From Paracoccus hibiscisoli (lineage in GTDB: Bacteria > Pseudomonadota > Alphaproteobacteria > Rhodobacterales > Rhodobacteraceae), in contig NZ_SUNH01000005.1 in the NCBI RefSeq assembly GCF_005048265.1, forward strand, positions 124,001 through 188,000: a DNA stretch of 64,000 nucleotides. Reading direction: 5' to 3'. Below, one piece after another: positions 48,140 to 57,948 of this stretch (its first letter is position 1; each line of letters opens with the position of its first letter). The translations under genes were made by a program, and so were the position numbers. The notes under the pieces were generated by a model that saw nothing but the letters and a program-made list of their open reading frames with translations, was not told the DNA's origin and searched no databases.

Positions 48140-49782
48140 CAGGCGCGTCCTTCCGGCATGTCATGGGTCGTCTCGGGCGGAATACCGGCTTCGGCGGGGG
48201 TGTTCTGCGTATCGGTGATGCCCGCCATCAGCAGGCCCAGCTCGCCCGTGGTGGTCTGGCCGGGCAGGCGTTCGCCCATGATGCGGCCGTCGAACATCAC
48301 GGCCACGCGGTCGGACAGGGCCAAAATCTCGTCCAGCTCGACGCTGACCAGCAGGATCGCCTTGCCCGCATCGCGCAGCGCCACGATCTGCTTGTGGATG
48401 AACTCGATCGCGCCGATATCGACGCCGCGCGTGGGCTGGCCGATCAGCAGCAGGTCGGGGTTGCGTTCGATCTCGCGCGCGACGACGATCTTCTGCTGGT
48501 TCCCGCCCGAAAAATTGCGCGCCGCCAGATGGCAGTCGCGCGGGCGCACGTCGAAACGCTCCATCTTGGCCTGGGCGTCGCGGCGGATGGCGTCATTGTC
48601 CATCAGCCAGCCCTTGTTGAACTCTGGCGCATCGTGCCAGCCGAAGGCCACGTTCTCCCAGGCGGTGAAATCCATGATCAGCCCCTCGACCTGACGGTCC
48701 TCGGGGATGTGGCCCACGCCGTCGCGGCGGCGCTGACCGGCATCGCAGCCGCGCCCGGACAGGGGCAGGGGGGCGCCGTTCAACTGCACATCGCCGCTGA
48801 CCTTGGCGCCCTTTTCGGGGTATCCGCCCAGAATCTCCAGCAGCTGCGTCTGACCGTTGCCCGACACGCCCGCGATCCCCAGGATCTCTCCGGCGCGGAT
48901 GTCCAGGTCGATGCCGCGCAGACGCTCGACCCCGTCGATATCCACCATGGTCAGGCCGCGCACCTCAAGCACCGGGGCCTGGGGCCGCGCCGGTTGCTTG
49001 TCCACGGACAAAAGGACCTTGCGGCCCACCATCAGCTCGGCCAGCTGCTCGGGGCTGGTCTCGGCGGTCCTGACCGACGCCACCATCTCGCCGCGGCGCA
49101 TGACGGACACGTTGTCGGTGATCTCCATGATCTCGCGCAGCTTGTGGGTGATCAGGATGATCGTCTTGCCCTCGTCGCGCAGCCCCTTGAGGATGCGGAA
49201 CAGGTGGTCGGCCTCAGCGGGCGTCAGCACGCCGGTCGGCTCGTCCAGGATCAGGATGTCGGCCTGGCGGTACAGCGCCTTGAGAATTTCGACCCGCTGC
49301 TGGTGGCCGACGGACAGGTTCTCCACCACCTCGTCGGGGTCCACGTTCAGCTGGTATTCGGCCGCCAGCTGCTTCAGCACGCCGCGCGCCTTGGACAGGG
49401 AGGGGCGCAGCAGCGCGCCATCCTCGACGCCCAGGATGATGTTTTCCAGCACGGTGAAGTTCTGCACCAGCTTGAAATGCTGGAACACCATGCCGATGCC
49501 CGCGCGGATCGCGGTCTGGCTGTCGCTGATGCTGATCGGCTGGCCGCCCACCAGGATCTGCCCCGCATCGGGCTTGTAGAACCCGTAGAGGATCGACATC
49601 AGCGTCGATTTCCCGGCGCCGTTCTCTCCGATGATGCCGTGGATGGTGCCGCGGGGCACGGACAGGCTGATGTCGCGGTTCGCCTGAACCGCCCCGAACG
49701 CCTTCGAGATGCCGCGCAGCTCGATGGCAGCGGGGGCGGCCGTGTCCGACCGCCCCCCCAACATGTCGCTTGCGGTGGTCAT
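48139..49782 (-). CDS. Nucleoside ABC transporter ATP-binding protein (tandem ATPase)
   Basis: A 547-residue fused ATPase. First domain: Walker A GENGAGKSTLM near residue 56, signature LSVGHQQRVEILKAL, Walker B LILDEPTGVL. Second domain: Walker A degenerated to GVSGNGQTQLLE, signature FSGGNQQKIVVARE. This asymmetric layout is typical for the sugar/nucleoside (RbsA/NupO-like) class, where the second site is non-canonical. Powers the BMP-type importer. Coupled by 1-base overlap with genes on both sides. Confidence 0.92.
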   Translation of the reverse strand: MTTASDMLGGRSDTAAPAAIELRGISKAFGAVQANRDISLSVPRGTIHGIIGENGAGKSTLMSILYGFYKPDAGQILVGGQPISISDSQTAIRAGIGMVFQHFKLVQNFTVLENIILGVEDGALLRPSLSKARGVLKQLAAEYQLNVDPDEVVENLSVGHQQRVEILKALYRQADILILDEPTGVLTPAEADHLFRILKGLRDEGKTIILITHKLREIMEITDNVSVMRRGEMVASVRTAETSPEQLAELMVGRKVLLSVDKQPARPQAPVLEVRGLTMVDIDGVERLRGIDLDIRAGEILGIAGVSGNGQTQLLEILGGYPEKGAKVSGDVQLNGAPLPLSGRGCDAGQRRRDGVGHIPEDRQVEGLIMDFTAWENVAFGWHDAPEFNKGWLMDNDAIRRDAQAKMERFDVRPRDCHLAARNFSGGNQQKIVVAREIERNPDLLLIGQPTRGVDIGAIEFIHKQIVALRDAGKAILLVSVELDEILALSDRVAVMFDGRIMGERLPGQTTTGELGLLMAGITDTQNTPAEAGIPPETTHDMPEGRA

Positions 49783-50771
49783 TACGAGGCCGGGCAGGCG
49801 TTGTCGGTCATGTAGTCATGCACCACGACCTCGCCCGAGGCGATGGCGGCGCGCGCCTCGTCCACGGCGGCCTGCATCTCGGCGGTGACCAGATCGGCGT
49901 TGTTGTCGTCGATGGCGACATCGACGCCCTCGGCGGCCAGGTCCATGACGCGGATGCCCGCCTCCAGCTCGGTCCCCGCCGTGAAGGCGTCGAACACCGC
50001 GTTATCCACGCGCTTGACCATCGAGGTCAGCACCTGCCCCGGATGCAGCGCATTCTGGTTGCTGTCCACGCCGATGGACAGCACGCCCAGATCGGCCGCC
50101 GTCTGCAGCACGCCGATGCCGGTGCCGCCCGCCGCCGCGTAAACCACGTCGGCGCCCTGCGAGACCTGCGCGCGGGTCAGCTCTCCGCCGCGGACCGGGT
50201 CGTTCCAGGCCGCGGGCGTCGTGCCGGTAAAGTTCATCAGCACGGTCCCCTCGGGCTGGACCGCCTTGAAGCCCTGCGCAAAGCCGCAATGGAACTTGTG
50301 GATCAGCGGGATGTCCATGCCGCCGATGAATCCGACGGTCCCCGATTCAGACGCCTGACCGGCCATCACGCCCGCCAGATAGCTGCCCTCTTCCTCGGTG
50401 AAGACGATCGACTGGACGTTCGGCGCCTCGACCACCATGTCGATGATGGCGAATTTGGTGTCCGGGTAATCGCCCGCCACCTGGGTCAGCACGTCGCCAA
50501 AGGCAAAGCCCACCATCACGATCGGGTTCGATCCGCTTTCGGCCAGGCGGCGGAGCGCCTGCTCGCGCTGCGCCTCGGACTGCATCTCCAGCTCGCGATA
50601 GGTGCCGCCGGTCTCCTCGACCCACCGCTGCGCGCCCATGAAGCCCGCCTCGTTGAACGACTTGTCGAACTTGCCGCCAAGATCATAGATCAGGGCCGGA
50701 TCGGCCAGCGCTGCGCCGGTCGACAGCACCGCCAGGGCCGAGCCCGCCAGAAGCGATTTCATCAGGGACAT
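49782..50771 (-). CDS. BMP-family nucleoside-binding protein (ABC importer)
   Basis: A 329-residue periplasmic binding protein: signal peptide MKSLLAGSALAVLSTGAALA, then a BMP/PnrA-like domain with IYDLGGKFDKSFNEAGFMGA at the N-terminus and FIGGMDIPLIHKFHCGFAQG in the middle. This family (PnrA, BmpA, NupA) binds purine and other nucleosides. First gene of the operon. 81 bases separate it from rimI upstream. A C-terminal Cys (DNACPAS) is unusual. Confidence 0.92.
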   Translation of the reverse strand: MSLMKSLLAGSALAVLSTGAALADPALIYDLGGKFDKSFNEAGFMGAQRWVEETGGTYRELEMQSEAQREQALRRLAESGSNPIVMVGFAFGDVLTQVAGDYPDTKFAIIDMVVEAPNVQSIVFTEEEGSYLAGVMAGQASESGTVGFIGGMDIPLIHKFHCGFAQGFKAVQPEGTVLMNFTGTTPAAWNDPVRGGELTRAQVSQGADVVYAAAGGTGIGVLQTAADLGVLSIGVDSNQNALHPGQVLTSMVKRVDNAVFDAFTAGTELEAGIRVMDLAAEGVDVAIDDNNADLVTAEMQAAVDEARAAIASGEVVVHDYMTDNACPAS

Positions 50772-50852
50772 GTAAGCAACCTCATCCTGTTTTTCGCGGG
50801 CGATTCAACGGGCCCGCTGATCGCCCGATTAGGGCGCATCGCATGGGGCCGG

Positions 50853-51281
50853 TCAACCGCCTTCTTGGGTGGCACGCAGCGTCAGACGCATGACGATCGC
50901 ATCCGTCGCGGGGCCGTAATATCGCCGTCTGACGCCCGCTTCCAGCCATCCCGTGGCCTCATACAGCCGCCGTGCCGCAAGGTTGTCTGCCGCGACCTCC
51001 AGATAGGCCGCATCGGCCCCCATCCGGGCGGCTCTGCCTGCGAAATCGGCAACCAGACCACGCCCGATGCCCGCCCGCCGCGTATCCGGGTCCACCGCCA
51101 GGGTCAACAGTTCGGCCTCACCGGCGATGGCGCGGCCCATCAGGAACCCGCCCGGCGCGGTCAGCAGGAACACCCCGCGCGTACCCAGCAGACCCGCGAA
51201 TTCCGCAGGCGACCACGGGCGCGGCCGTTTGAAACAGCGCGCATGCAGGGCGGCCAGCGCCTCGGGCGTCGCGCCGGTCAC
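50853..51281 (-). CDS. rimI: Ribosomal protein S18-alanine N-acetyltransferase RimI
   Basis: A 142-residue GNAT acetyltransferase. The acetyl-CoA motif is ELLTLAVDPDTRRAGIGRGL, and the C-terminal YLEVAADNLAARRLYEATGW fits RimI. It probably acetylates the N-terminus of S18. Its start overlaps tsaB as ATGA, the usual tsaB-rimI linkage in bacteria. Confidence 0.88.
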   Translation of the reverse strand: MTGATPEALAALHARCFKRPRPWSPAEFAGLLGTRGVFLLTAPGGFLMGRAIAGEAELLTLAVDPDTRRAGIGRGLVADFAGRAARMGADAAYLEVAADNLAARRLYEATGWLEAGVRRRYYGPATDAIVMRLTLRATQEGG

Positions 51282-51868
51282 GCCAGGATCACCGGCGGCG
51301 CATCACGCGCGGGCGCCGCATCGGCGGGCCGCAGATAGACGGGCGCGGGCCGGGGCTGCGGATCGCCCGCGCGCGCGGCCGCCAGACGCGCCACCCCCTC
51401 GGCGATCCCCACCGCCGGCGCAGCCGGCGCGGGGCCGGGCGGCAGCGCGCCGGTCGCAGCTTGCTGCGGCCGGCCCCCTGCGCCCTCGGCAAAGTCCTGC
51501 CAGATGACCATGTCGCCCTTGCCCGCGATCACCACCCGGCAGGGCCGGGGCAGCCCCCAGGCCAGCGCCTCGGGCGCGCCCACGCCCACCGCCGGGATGC
51601 GCAGCGACAGTGCCAGCCCGCGCGCGGCCGCGACCGCCACGCGGATGCCGGTGAAATTGCCCGGCCCCGTGCCGACCCCGATCCCGTCCAGATCGCGCCA
51701 GCCCAGCCCCGCCGCGGCCAGCATCTCCTCCAGCATTGGCATCAGCCGCTCGGCCTGGCCCTTGGCCATCGGCTCATGGCGCAACGCCAGAACCGCATCG
51801 CCGCGCAGCAAAGCGGCCGCGCAATGCGCGGCCGATGTGTCGAAACCCAGGGTGATCCGCTCAGGCAA
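51278..51868 (-). CDS. tsaB: tRNA threonylcarbamoyladenosine biosynthesis protein TsaB
   Basis: A 196-residue ASKHA-fold protein: ITLGFDTSAAHCAAALL at the N-terminus, GIGVGTGPGNFTGIRVAVAAARGLALSL as the family signature (read about residues 62-88). TsaB is the scaffold partner of TsaD for making t6A37 in ANN-decoding tRNAs; tsaD is at 60119-61186 of this window. The C-terminal region is Pro/Ala-rich. It overlaps the NifU-like gene by 8 bases. Confidence 0.9.
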   Translation of the reverse strand: MPERITLGFDTSAAHCAAALLRGDAVLALRHEPMAKGQAERLMPMLEEMLAAAGLGWRDLDGIGVGTGPGNFTGIRVAVAAARGLALSLRIPAVGVGAPEALAWGLPRPCRVVIAGKGDMVIWQDFAEGAGGRPQQAATGALPPGPAPAAPAVGIAEGVARLAAARAGDPQPRPAPVYLRPADAAPARDAPPVILA

Positions 51869-52424
51869 CGGGCCTGACCTCGACCACCTCGGGGATGTAA
51901 TGGCGCAGCAGGTTCTCGATCCCCATCTTCAGCGTCAGGGTCGAGGACGGGCAGCCCGCGCAGGCCCCCTGCATGTGCAGATAGACGATCCCGCGATCGA
52001 AACCGTGGAACGTGATGTCGCCGCCGTCCTGCGCGACCGCAGGGCGCACGCGCGTGTCCAGCAGCTCCTTGATCTGCACGACGATCTCGGCATCGGGGCC
52101 GGCCTCATGGGCGACATGGCCGCCATTGTCGGATGCAGCCCCCTCAATTGCCGGGGCGCCCGACTGGAAATGCTCCATAATCGCGCCCAGGACCGACGGC
52201 TTCAGATGATCCCACGGCACCTGGTCGGCCTTGGTCACGGTCACGAAATCGCGGCCCAGGAACACGCCGGTCACCCCGTCCACCGCAAAGATCCGCCGCG
52301 CCAGGGGCGATGCGGCCCCGGTCTCGGGCGAGGGGAAATCGGCCGTGCCGCTGCCCAGCACCGTCTCTCCGGGCAGGAATTTCAGCGTTGCGGGGTTCGG
52401 GGTGGTCTCGGTCTGGATGAACAT
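51861..52424 (-). CDS. NifU-like iron-sulfur scaffold protein (NFU1 type)
   Basis: A 187-residue protein: an N-terminal Nfu_N domain (FIQTETTPNPATLKFLPG) and a C-terminal NifU domain with the cluster-binding motif CAGCPSS near residue 160. Such proteins carry 4Fe-4S clusters to targets, like mitochondrial NFU1. No isc or suf gene is adjacent. It leads the NifU-tsaB-rimI unit on the minus strand. Confidence 0.92.
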   Translation of the reverse strand: MFIQTETTPNPATLKFLPGETVLGSGTADFPSPETGAASPLARRIFAVDGVTGVFLGRDFVTVTKADQVPWDHLKPSVLGAIMEHFQSGAPAIEGAASDNGGHVAHEAGPDAEIVVQIKELLDTRVRPAVAQDGGDITFHGFDRGIVYLHMQGACAGCPSSTLTLKMGIENLLRHYIPEVVEVRPVA

Positions 52425-52514
52425 GGGGGCGCTCCTTTGATCCCGATATGGCGATCCGGGGGGCTTGGGTCAACCCGCCCGCCCGCCACGCGCCGGGCCA
52501 TGCCGCGGCAAGGC

Positions 52515-52973
52515 TCAGGTGATGGCCTCCAGCCGCTCCTTGGACAGATCGCCCGGCACCAGAGAGATCGCGCAGGGCAGCGCCGTGGGGTCGCGCAGCA
52601 GCCGCGTCAGCACCGGGTTCGTGCTGCTCTTGTCGGAGGACAGGCCCAGCACGACGACGCCCACCTCGCCATCCTCGGTGATCTGCGCCAGCAGCTCCTC
52701 GGCGGTGTCGCCCTCGCGGATGACCAGCGCGGGCTCGATCCCCTGGCGGGACCGCATCCATTTGGCGAACACCTCGAAATGCGCCTCGATCCGCTCGCGC
52801 GCCTCGGCGCGCATCACGTCGGCCACGCCGAATCCGTGCTGGATCTCCTCGGCGGGAATGACCGACAGGATCACCACCGACGCGCCCTGCGATTTCGCCG
52901 CCCGCATCGCGGCAAAGCGCATCGCGTTCAGGCATTCCCTGCTGTCGTCCAGCAGGACCAGAAATTTCCGCAT
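52515..52973 (-). CDS. Universal stress protein (UspA family)
   Basis: A 152-residue single Usp domain: KFLVLLDDSRECLNAMRFAA at the N-terminus, IREGDTAEELLAQI, and VVVLGLSSDK instead of the usual ATP-binding GxxGxxS, then RDPTALPCAISLVPG. The altered loop suggests it may not bind ATP in the canonical way. I chose the ATG at 52973. Separate unit, 90 bases upstream of the NifU-like gene. Confidence 0.87.
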   Translation of the reverse strand: MRKFLVLLDDSRECLNAMRFAAMRAAKSQGASVVILSVIPAEEIQHGFGVADVMRAEARERIEAHFEVFAKWMRSRQGIEPALVIREGDTAEELLAQITEDGEVGVVVLGLSSDKSSTNPVLTRLLRDPTALPCAISLVPGDLSKERLEAIT

Positions 52974-53129
52974 CGTCACCCGGACCCCTGTTTCCTGTCC
53001 CCGGACAGTGGCCGATGTGCCATGCACGCGCAAGTGATTGCCGAGACGGCAGGCCGGGCGGTTCCCAATCTCTGCACGATGTGCTAGCGGCGACGTATAT
53101 ATTCTGGAAATCGCAAAGCGGACGGTGTC

Positions 53130-53924
53130 GTGACGATCCACCATGACTGGGACAAGACGGACGCCGTAGGCATCGCGGGTTCGCAGATGGCTTGGTTCGC
53201 CCGGCTCAAGATCGCCGACCGCAATCCTATGCCGACTTCCAAACGGCTGTTCGACATCGTCTTCGCCATCCTGCTGCTGATCCCGCTCTCGCTGTTGATG
53301 GGCGTGGTCACGCTGGTGCTTTTGGTGACGCAAGGTCGACCGATCTTTTACGCAGCGCCGCGTATGCGCGGTCCGAACCGGCCCTTTACCCATCTGAAGT
53401 TCCGCACCATGCTATGCACCGAGACGGATTCGGGCGTGACTGGCGGACATAAAAAATGGCGGATTACGCCGCTCGGGCATTTCCTGCGCCGCACGCGTAT
53501 CGACGAATTGCCGCAGCTGTTCAACATCCTCAAGGGCGACATGAGCTTTGTCGGACCCCGCCCGACCATTCGCGAGTATGTCGAGCGGTATCCCAGCATT
53601 TACGGCCAAGTGTTGAAAAGCCGTCCCGGCGTCACGGGGCTCGCCACGCTGATCTATCACCGCCACGAGGATCGGATTCTTGCCAGCTGCAAGTCTGCCG
53701 AGGATACCGAGCGCGCCTACGCTCGCCGCTGCCTGCCAGCCAAGCTCAAGATCGACCTGATCTATCAGCGCCACCGCTCCATGCGGCTGGACCTGTGGAT
53801 CCTGTGGCACACGGTCAAGATTGTCGTCTCCTCGCGAGACGAGCGCCCGCGCCGTCGCCGCCGAGGCCATTCCTATCTGCCGGTCGGCCCCTCGCCACGC
53901 GCGCCGAACGGATCGCGCGGGTAA
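53130..53924 (+). CDS. Bacterial sugar transferase (polyprenyl-phosphate sugar-phosphate transferase)
   Basis: A 264-residue membrane enzyme: an N-terminal membrane helix ([22 protein letters not shown], about 46-67), then the catalytic domain with [40 protein letters not shown] and SRPGVTGLA. It should start glycan synthesis by adding a sugar-1-phosphate to undecaprenyl phosphate. It starts with GTG at 53130 (an ATG at 53187 is an alternative). Base composition and codon use look less GC-rich than the neighbours. No other glycan gene is near; the 3' end overlaps truA by 52 bases. Confidence 0.87.
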   Translation: MTIHHDWDKTDAVGIAGSQMAWFARLKIADRNPMPTSKRLFDIVFAILLLIPLSLLMGVVTLVLLVTQGRPIFYAAPRMRGPNRPFTHLKFRTMLCTETDSGVTGGHKKWRITPLGHFLRRTRIDELPQLFNILKGDMSFVGPRPTIREYVERYPSIYGQVLKSRPGVTGLATLIYHRHEDRILASCKSAEDTERAYARRCLPAKLKIDLIYQRHRSMRLDLWILWHTVKIVVSSRDERPRRRRRGHSYLPVGPSPRAPNGSRG

Positions 53925-54673
53925 CCCACCCCCGTCAGATACAGCCCGTGGGGCGGACAGACCGGCCCGCAGGCCGCGCGGTTGCGTGCCTCCAGCGCGT
54001 CGCGCACCCGGTCCGGCGCCCATGATCCCGCGCCCACCCGCTCCAGCGTGCCGACGATGCTGCGCACCTGATTGTGCAGGAACGACCGCGCGCGCAGGTG
54101 GAACCGGTATTCCATGCCCTGCGGAATGGGCTGCGCCTCGATCCGGATCTCGTCCAGCGACTTCACGGGGCTTTTCGCCTGACAGATCGACGACCGGAAG
54201 GTCGTAAAGTCGTGATGCCCGACCAGATGCGCCGCCCCCGCCCGCATCGCGCCCACATCCAGCGGGTTCAGCACCTGCCAGACCTGCCCCTTGCCATGGG
54301 TCATCGGCGCCCGCCGCGCCACCAGCCGGAACAGATAGCGCCGCTCGACCGCGGAAAACCGCGCGTGGAAATCGTCATCGACCCGCGCCGCCTGCAGGAT
54401 CGCCACGGGGGCGGGCTTCAGGTGCCAGTTCAGCGCCTCGGACAGGCGGAACGGGTCCCAATCGCGGTCCAGATCGGCATGGGCCACCTGTCCGGTCGCA
54501 TGCACGCCCGCATCGGTGCGCCCGGCGGCGGCAATGCGGCGGGTCGCGAAACCGGGGTCCAGCCGCGCCAGCGCGGTTTCAATCGCACCCTGGACCGAGG
54601 GCTGGTCAGCCTGCGCCTGCCAGCCGGCAAAGGGCGCGCCGTCATATTCGACCTGCAAGGCAAAGCGGGGCAT
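53873..54673 (-). CDS. truA: tRNA pseudouridine synthase TruA
   Basis: A 266-residue enzyme: [16 protein letters not shown] at the start, [15 protein letters not shown] with the catalytic Asp near residue 57, [14 protein letters not shown], and [17 protein letters not shown] near the C-terminus. It makes pseudouridine at tRNA positions 38-40. The TGATG junction at 54671-54675 couples it to the XpaC-like gene. The last 52 bases overlap the convergent sugar transferase gene. Confidence 0.94.
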   Translation of the reverse strand: MPRFALQVEYDGAPFAGWQAQADQPSVQGAIETALARLDPGFATRRIAAAGRTDAGVHATGQVAHADLDRDWDPFRLSEALNWHLKPAPVAILQAARVDDDFHARFSAVERRYLFRLVARRAPMTHGKGQVWQVLNPLDVGAMRAGAAHLVGHHDFTTFRSSICQAKSPVKSLDEIRIEAQPIPQGMEYRFHLRARSFLHNQVRSIVGTLERVGAGSWAPDRVRDALEARNRAACGPVCPPHGLYLTGVGYPRDPFGARGEGPTGR

Positions 54674-55644
54674 CAGTCGCGCGGAACCTTCTGCCCCGGA
54701 AAGGGCGTGCGCAGCAGATCGTCCAGCGTCTGCGCCTCGGCGCTCTGCAGGGCGGGGCGGTCGGCGGGGTCGACGCGGGTCGCGGCGCCGGTCAGCCCCT
54801 CGCGGGCCAGGCGGTCGCGCAGGACCGACATCTCGATGTCCAGCGCGTCGCGGTCGCCATCCAGAAGCCGGTCGGCGCGGGCGATGAAATCTTTTTCCAG
54901 ATCGTCCAGGAAACTCTCGTAATCGGCCCGCGCCGTCTGGTCCTGGGTCAGCGCATAGAGGTCCGCGAAGCGCATCGTCGCGTCCCGCGCCCCCATCAGA
55001 TAGACCCCCAGATAGCGCCGGGCAGAGGACAGCCCGCCGGGATTGTCGCGCACCCGGTCGAACAGGTGCCGGACGGATGCGTCGAACATCGCCACCCGCG
55101 CCTCCAGCCGCCGGTCGCCGGTGCGGGTGATGGCCGCGCGCATCTGCTCCAGATGGCCCTCGGCCTCGTCGATCATCCGCTGCGCGCGATCCTGCTGAAA
55201 GCTGTCCACGCCGGCGGCGGTCTTGTCGCGCCAAGGGTCCAGGCCAAAGCTGATCTGGTGCAGCGCCAGGCCCGCAGCCCCGATCAGCCCGGCCTCGGCC
55301 CAGATGCCGGGTTCAGCGGCGCCCAGACCCAGGCCCAGCCCCGCCAGCACACCGCCGAACAGCTTGCGCGGGATGGCGGGCCGCTTGGCGATGCGGCGCG
55401 CCTGAAAGGTGGCCTGCGCCACCAGCCCCTCTCGGGTCATCCACATGCCGCTGGCGACCAGGCCAAAGGCCGCAAGGTCGGTGACCATGCCCGCAGCCCC
55501 CTGAAAGAACGCGCCCAGCAGAAAGGGCGTCGCCGCCAGGGTGATCCATTTCGGCCGCCCCTCATGGGGGTGGCGCGGCGTGGGGGGCAGGGCGGGCTGC
55601 GTGCGGGTTCCGGGCGAAAAGCGCCCTCCGAATCGGTTCGACAT
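54673..55644 (-). CDS. XpaC-like 5-bromo-4-chloroindolyl phosphate hydrolysis family protein
   Basis: A 323-residue protein with an unstructured N-terminus (to about 32), two hydrophobic segments ([19 protein letters not shown] and a Gly-rich pair near 95-130), and a long helical C-terminal domain ([37 protein letters not shown]). The pattern matches XpaC-family proteins, often paired with TelA toxic anion resistance genes; telA is not beside it here. Biochemical role unknown. Coupled to truA. Confidence 0.75.
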   Translation of the reverse strand: MSNRFGGRFSPGTRTQPALPPTPRHPHEGRPKWITLAATPFLLGAFFQGAAGMVTDLAAFGLVASGMWMTREGLVAQATFQARRIAKRPAIPRKLFGGVLAGLGLGLGAAEPGIWAEAGLIGAAGLALHQISFGLDPWRDKTAAGVDSFQQDRAQRMIDEAEGHLEQMRAAITRTGDRRLEARVAMFDASVRHLFDRVRDNPGGLSSARRYLGVYLMGARDATMRFADLYALTQDQTARADYESFLDDLEKDFIARADRLLDGDRDALDIEMSVLRDRLAREGLTGAATRVDPADRPALQSAEAQTLDDLLRTPFPGQKVPRD

Positions 55645-55653
55645 GATCCCCCC

Positions 55654-55737
55654 TCAGCCCCCGCCCGCCATCGAGGCATAGAGCGTCAGCACCAGCAGCA
55701 GATAAAAGCTCAGCCGAGCCTGGGCATTGCGAGACAT
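55654..55737 (-). CDS. Tiny membrane protein (27 residues)
   Basis: A short ORF between lpxK and the XpaC-like gene. It encodes MSRNAQARLSFYLLLVLTLY and a few more residues: a charged N-terminus and one hydrophobic helix. GAAAGG lies 6 bases before the ATG at 55737; a second in-frame ATG at 55743 is too close to it. Same direction as its neighbours, 9 bases before the XpaC-like start. Plausible small membrane protein, no known family. Confidence 0.45.
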   Translation of the reverse strand: MSRNAQARLSFYLLLVLTLYASMAGGG

Positions 55738-55786
55738 GGCCATCCTTTCGCATCCAGCGCCTTATATCGGCATCACGCCCGGAAAT

Positions 55787-56776
55787 TCAAACGGCGCGCG
55801 GAAACAGCCGGTCCAGCGCCGCAGTCAGGAGCGCGTCATCCGTCAGGGCCAGCCGCACTGGCAGGGCCATGACCTTGGGGCGAAAGGCGCGGGGCAGGCG
55901 GGCCGCGTCCTTTTCGGTGGTGACCAGCTGTGCGCGGGTCATCCGCGCCTCGGTCTCCAGCCGGGTCAGCAGGGCGGGGGTGAAGGGCTGGTGGTCGTCC
56001 AGCCCCTCGGCCCGGACGATCTCGGCGCCCAAGGACCGCAGCGTGGCAAAGAACTTCTCCGGGTGGCCGATGCCGGCAAAGGCCAGCACCCGGTGCCCGC
56101 GCCAGTCGAAGCCCATTTGCAAAGGCGCCAGTTGCCCGCGCAGATGCGGTGGCGCGCCGGGGGGCGGGGCAAACCCCGCCTGCGCCGCATCCGGCCCGAT
56201 GGACAGCAGCAGGTCGGCCCGCGCCAGACCCACGGCGACCGGCTCGCGCAGCGGACCCGCAGGGATGCACAGCCCGTTGCCGAACCCCTTGGCCGCATCC
56301 ACCACCACCAGCGACAGGTCATGCGCCAGCGCCGGGTCCTGGAACCCGTCATCCAGGATGATCGCCTGCGCCCCCGCCGCCACCGCCGCCCGCGCGCCCG
56401 CCCGGCGGTCATCGGCCACCCAGACCGGGCCAAAGGCCGCCATCAGCAGCGGCTCATCCCCGGTCAGGGCGGCGTCATGGGCGCGCTCGTCCACGCGCAG
56501 CGGCCTCGTCGCGCTGCCGCCATACCCGCGAGAGACCACATGCGCGGCGATCCCCCGCGCCGCCAGCGCCATCTGCAGATGGATCACGGTGGGCGTCTTG
56601 CCGGTGCCGCCCGCATTGACGTTGCCCACGCAGATCACCGGCACGCCCACCCGCTCGCGCGGCCCCTGCGCCAGGCGGCGGGCGGTGGCCCGCGCATAAC
56701 CCGCGCCAAGCGGCGCCAGCAGGCGCGCGCGCATCGTCGGAGGGGTCAGGAACCAGAAGCCGGGGGCGCGGGTCAT
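55787..56776 (-). CDS. lpxK: Tetraacyldisaccharide 4'-kinase LpxK
   Basis: A 329-residue kinase of lipid A synthesis, anchored by an N-terminal hydrophobic helix. P-loop: [14 protein letters not shown] near residue 51; [15 protein letters not shown] and [15 protein letters not shown] with the catalytic Asp pair follow; [11 protein letters not shown] lies near the C-terminus. It phosphorylates the 4' position of the disaccharide. The ATG at 56776 overlaps the stop of waaA; the frame upstream of it is a shadow. Confidence 0.93.
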   Translation of the reverse strand: MTRAPGFWFLTPPTMRARLLAPLGAGYARATARRLAQGPRERVGVPVICVGNVNAGGTGKTPTVIHLQMALAARGIAAHVVSRGYGGSATRPLRVDERAHDAALTGDEPLLMAAFGPVWVADDRRAGARAAVAAGAQAIILDDGFQDPALAHDLSLVVVDAAKGFGNGLCIPAGPLREPVAVGLARADLLLSIGPDAAQAGFAPPPGAPPHLRGQLAPLQMGFDWRGHRVLAFAGIGHPEKFFATLRSLGAEIVRAEGLDDHQPFTPALLTRLETEARMTRAQLVTTEKDAARLPRAFRPKVMALPVRLALTDDALLTAALDRLFPRAV

Positions 56777-57948
56777 GCGGGCTGCCTTTCGGGACGCTCC
56801 AGCGTCTCGGCGACGCGGGTGGCGATGCGCAGGGCGACGTCGGCGCCCCCCGTGCTGACGGTCCAGGCGTTGCTGGCCAGGGTGGCGATGGTTTCGGGCT
56901 GGGTCAGTTCGGTGACGGCCAGGGCCAGATCCTCGGCATGGCGCACCTGGCGTGCGGCCTGGGCGCCCGACAGCTGCTGCCATTCGGTGGCATGCGGGCC
57001 GGTCTGCGGGCCATGCACGATGGCCGATCCCAGGGCGGCGGGTTCGAACGGGTGGCGCATCGCGTCGGCTTCCCCCGACAGCGTGCCGCCCATGAAGCTG
57101 ACGGGCGCCAGGCGATACCACAGCCCCATCTCGGTCGGGCCGTCGGTCAGCAGGACCTGGATCTCGTCGCCGAAATCCTCGTCCTCGCTGCGCCGGGCGA
57201 CGGTCAGGCCCTGCGCCTCGATGTCGCGGGCCAGGGCGTCCATACGGGTCGGATCGGCGGGCGCGATGATCAGCAGCGCACGATGCGACCGCCGCAGCGC
57301 CGCCTGATGCGCGGACAGCACGGCCTCCTCCTCGGCCTGCGGCAGGCAGGCCGCGAACCAGGCGTGGCGCCCGTTCATCTGCTGCGCCATCGAGGCGCGC
57401 TCGGTCTCGGAACAGCGCAGCGGCTCGCGGATCTCAGAGACGGGGCCGGTCATGGACAGCCGCCCCTCGGGCAGGGACATGCGGCGGGCGATGATCAGGC
57501 TGGGCATGTCGGTCAGCAGAATCGCCTCCATCTGCGACAGCAGCTGACGGCGCATCAGCGCCTGCAGCCCCCAGCCCAGATCCGCCGCGCTGAGCCGGCA
57601 TTCGGCCAGGATCACCGGCACCCGCCGCGCGGTGGCCGCCGCGATCAGCGCGGGCGGCAGATCGGAGCCCAGCAGCAGGACGGCACGTGGGCGCGCCTGG
57701 TCCAGCAGCTGCGCGGCCACGACCGGGTCGTCGGCCCCGCCCTCCGCGTCCAGGCGCAGCCCGGCGCGCGCGCGGGTCAGGCAGGCGATGATCTGGGGCG
57801 CGGCCCGGGCCGCGTCAGGGGCGGTATGGACCACCAGCGCGGGGCCGGTGCCGGCCGGGATCGCGGGCAGGGACGCGGCGTCGGTGCGGCGGCCGCGCAG
57901 ATGCAGCCACAGCCCCAACTGGCCCAGCCCCGATCCCGGCCGGGTCAT
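56773..57948 (-). CDS. waaA: 3-deoxy-D-manno-octulosonic acid transferase (Kdo transferase)
   Basis: A 391-residue GT-B protein of the KdtA/WaaA type. The N-terminal half is divergent from E. coli WaaA ([19 protein letters not shown] replaces the usual start), but [53 protein letters not shown] and [17 protein letters not shown] are family features. It attaches Kdo to lipid A precursor. No N-terminal membrane anchor is obvious. Located directly between DUF4170 and lpxK genes with overlapping ends. Confidence 0.87.
   Translation of the reverse strand: MTRPGSGLGQLGLWLHLRGRRTDAASLPAIPAGTGPALVVHTAPDAARAAPQIIACLTRARAGLRLDAEGGADDPVVAAQLLDQARPRAVLLLGSDLPPALIAAATARRVPVILAECRLSAADLGWGLQALMRRQLLSQMEAILLTDMPSLIIARRMSLPEGRLSMTGPVSEIREPLRCSETERASMAQQMNGRHAWFAACLPQAEEEAVLSAHQAALRRSHRALLIIAPADPTRMDALARDIEAQGLTVARRSEDEDFGDEIQVLLTDGPTEMGLWYRLAPVSFMGGTLSGEADAMRHPFEPAALGSAIVHGPQTGPHATEWQQLSGAQAARQVRHAEDLALAVTELTQPETIATLASNAWTVSTGGADVALRIATRVAETLERPERQPA

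Noticed and set aside
50772..50852. Leader of the nucleoside importer checked for a purine riboswitch
   Set aside because: Only 81 bases are available and no purine aptamer-type core (conserved TATA...loop pairs) is visible.
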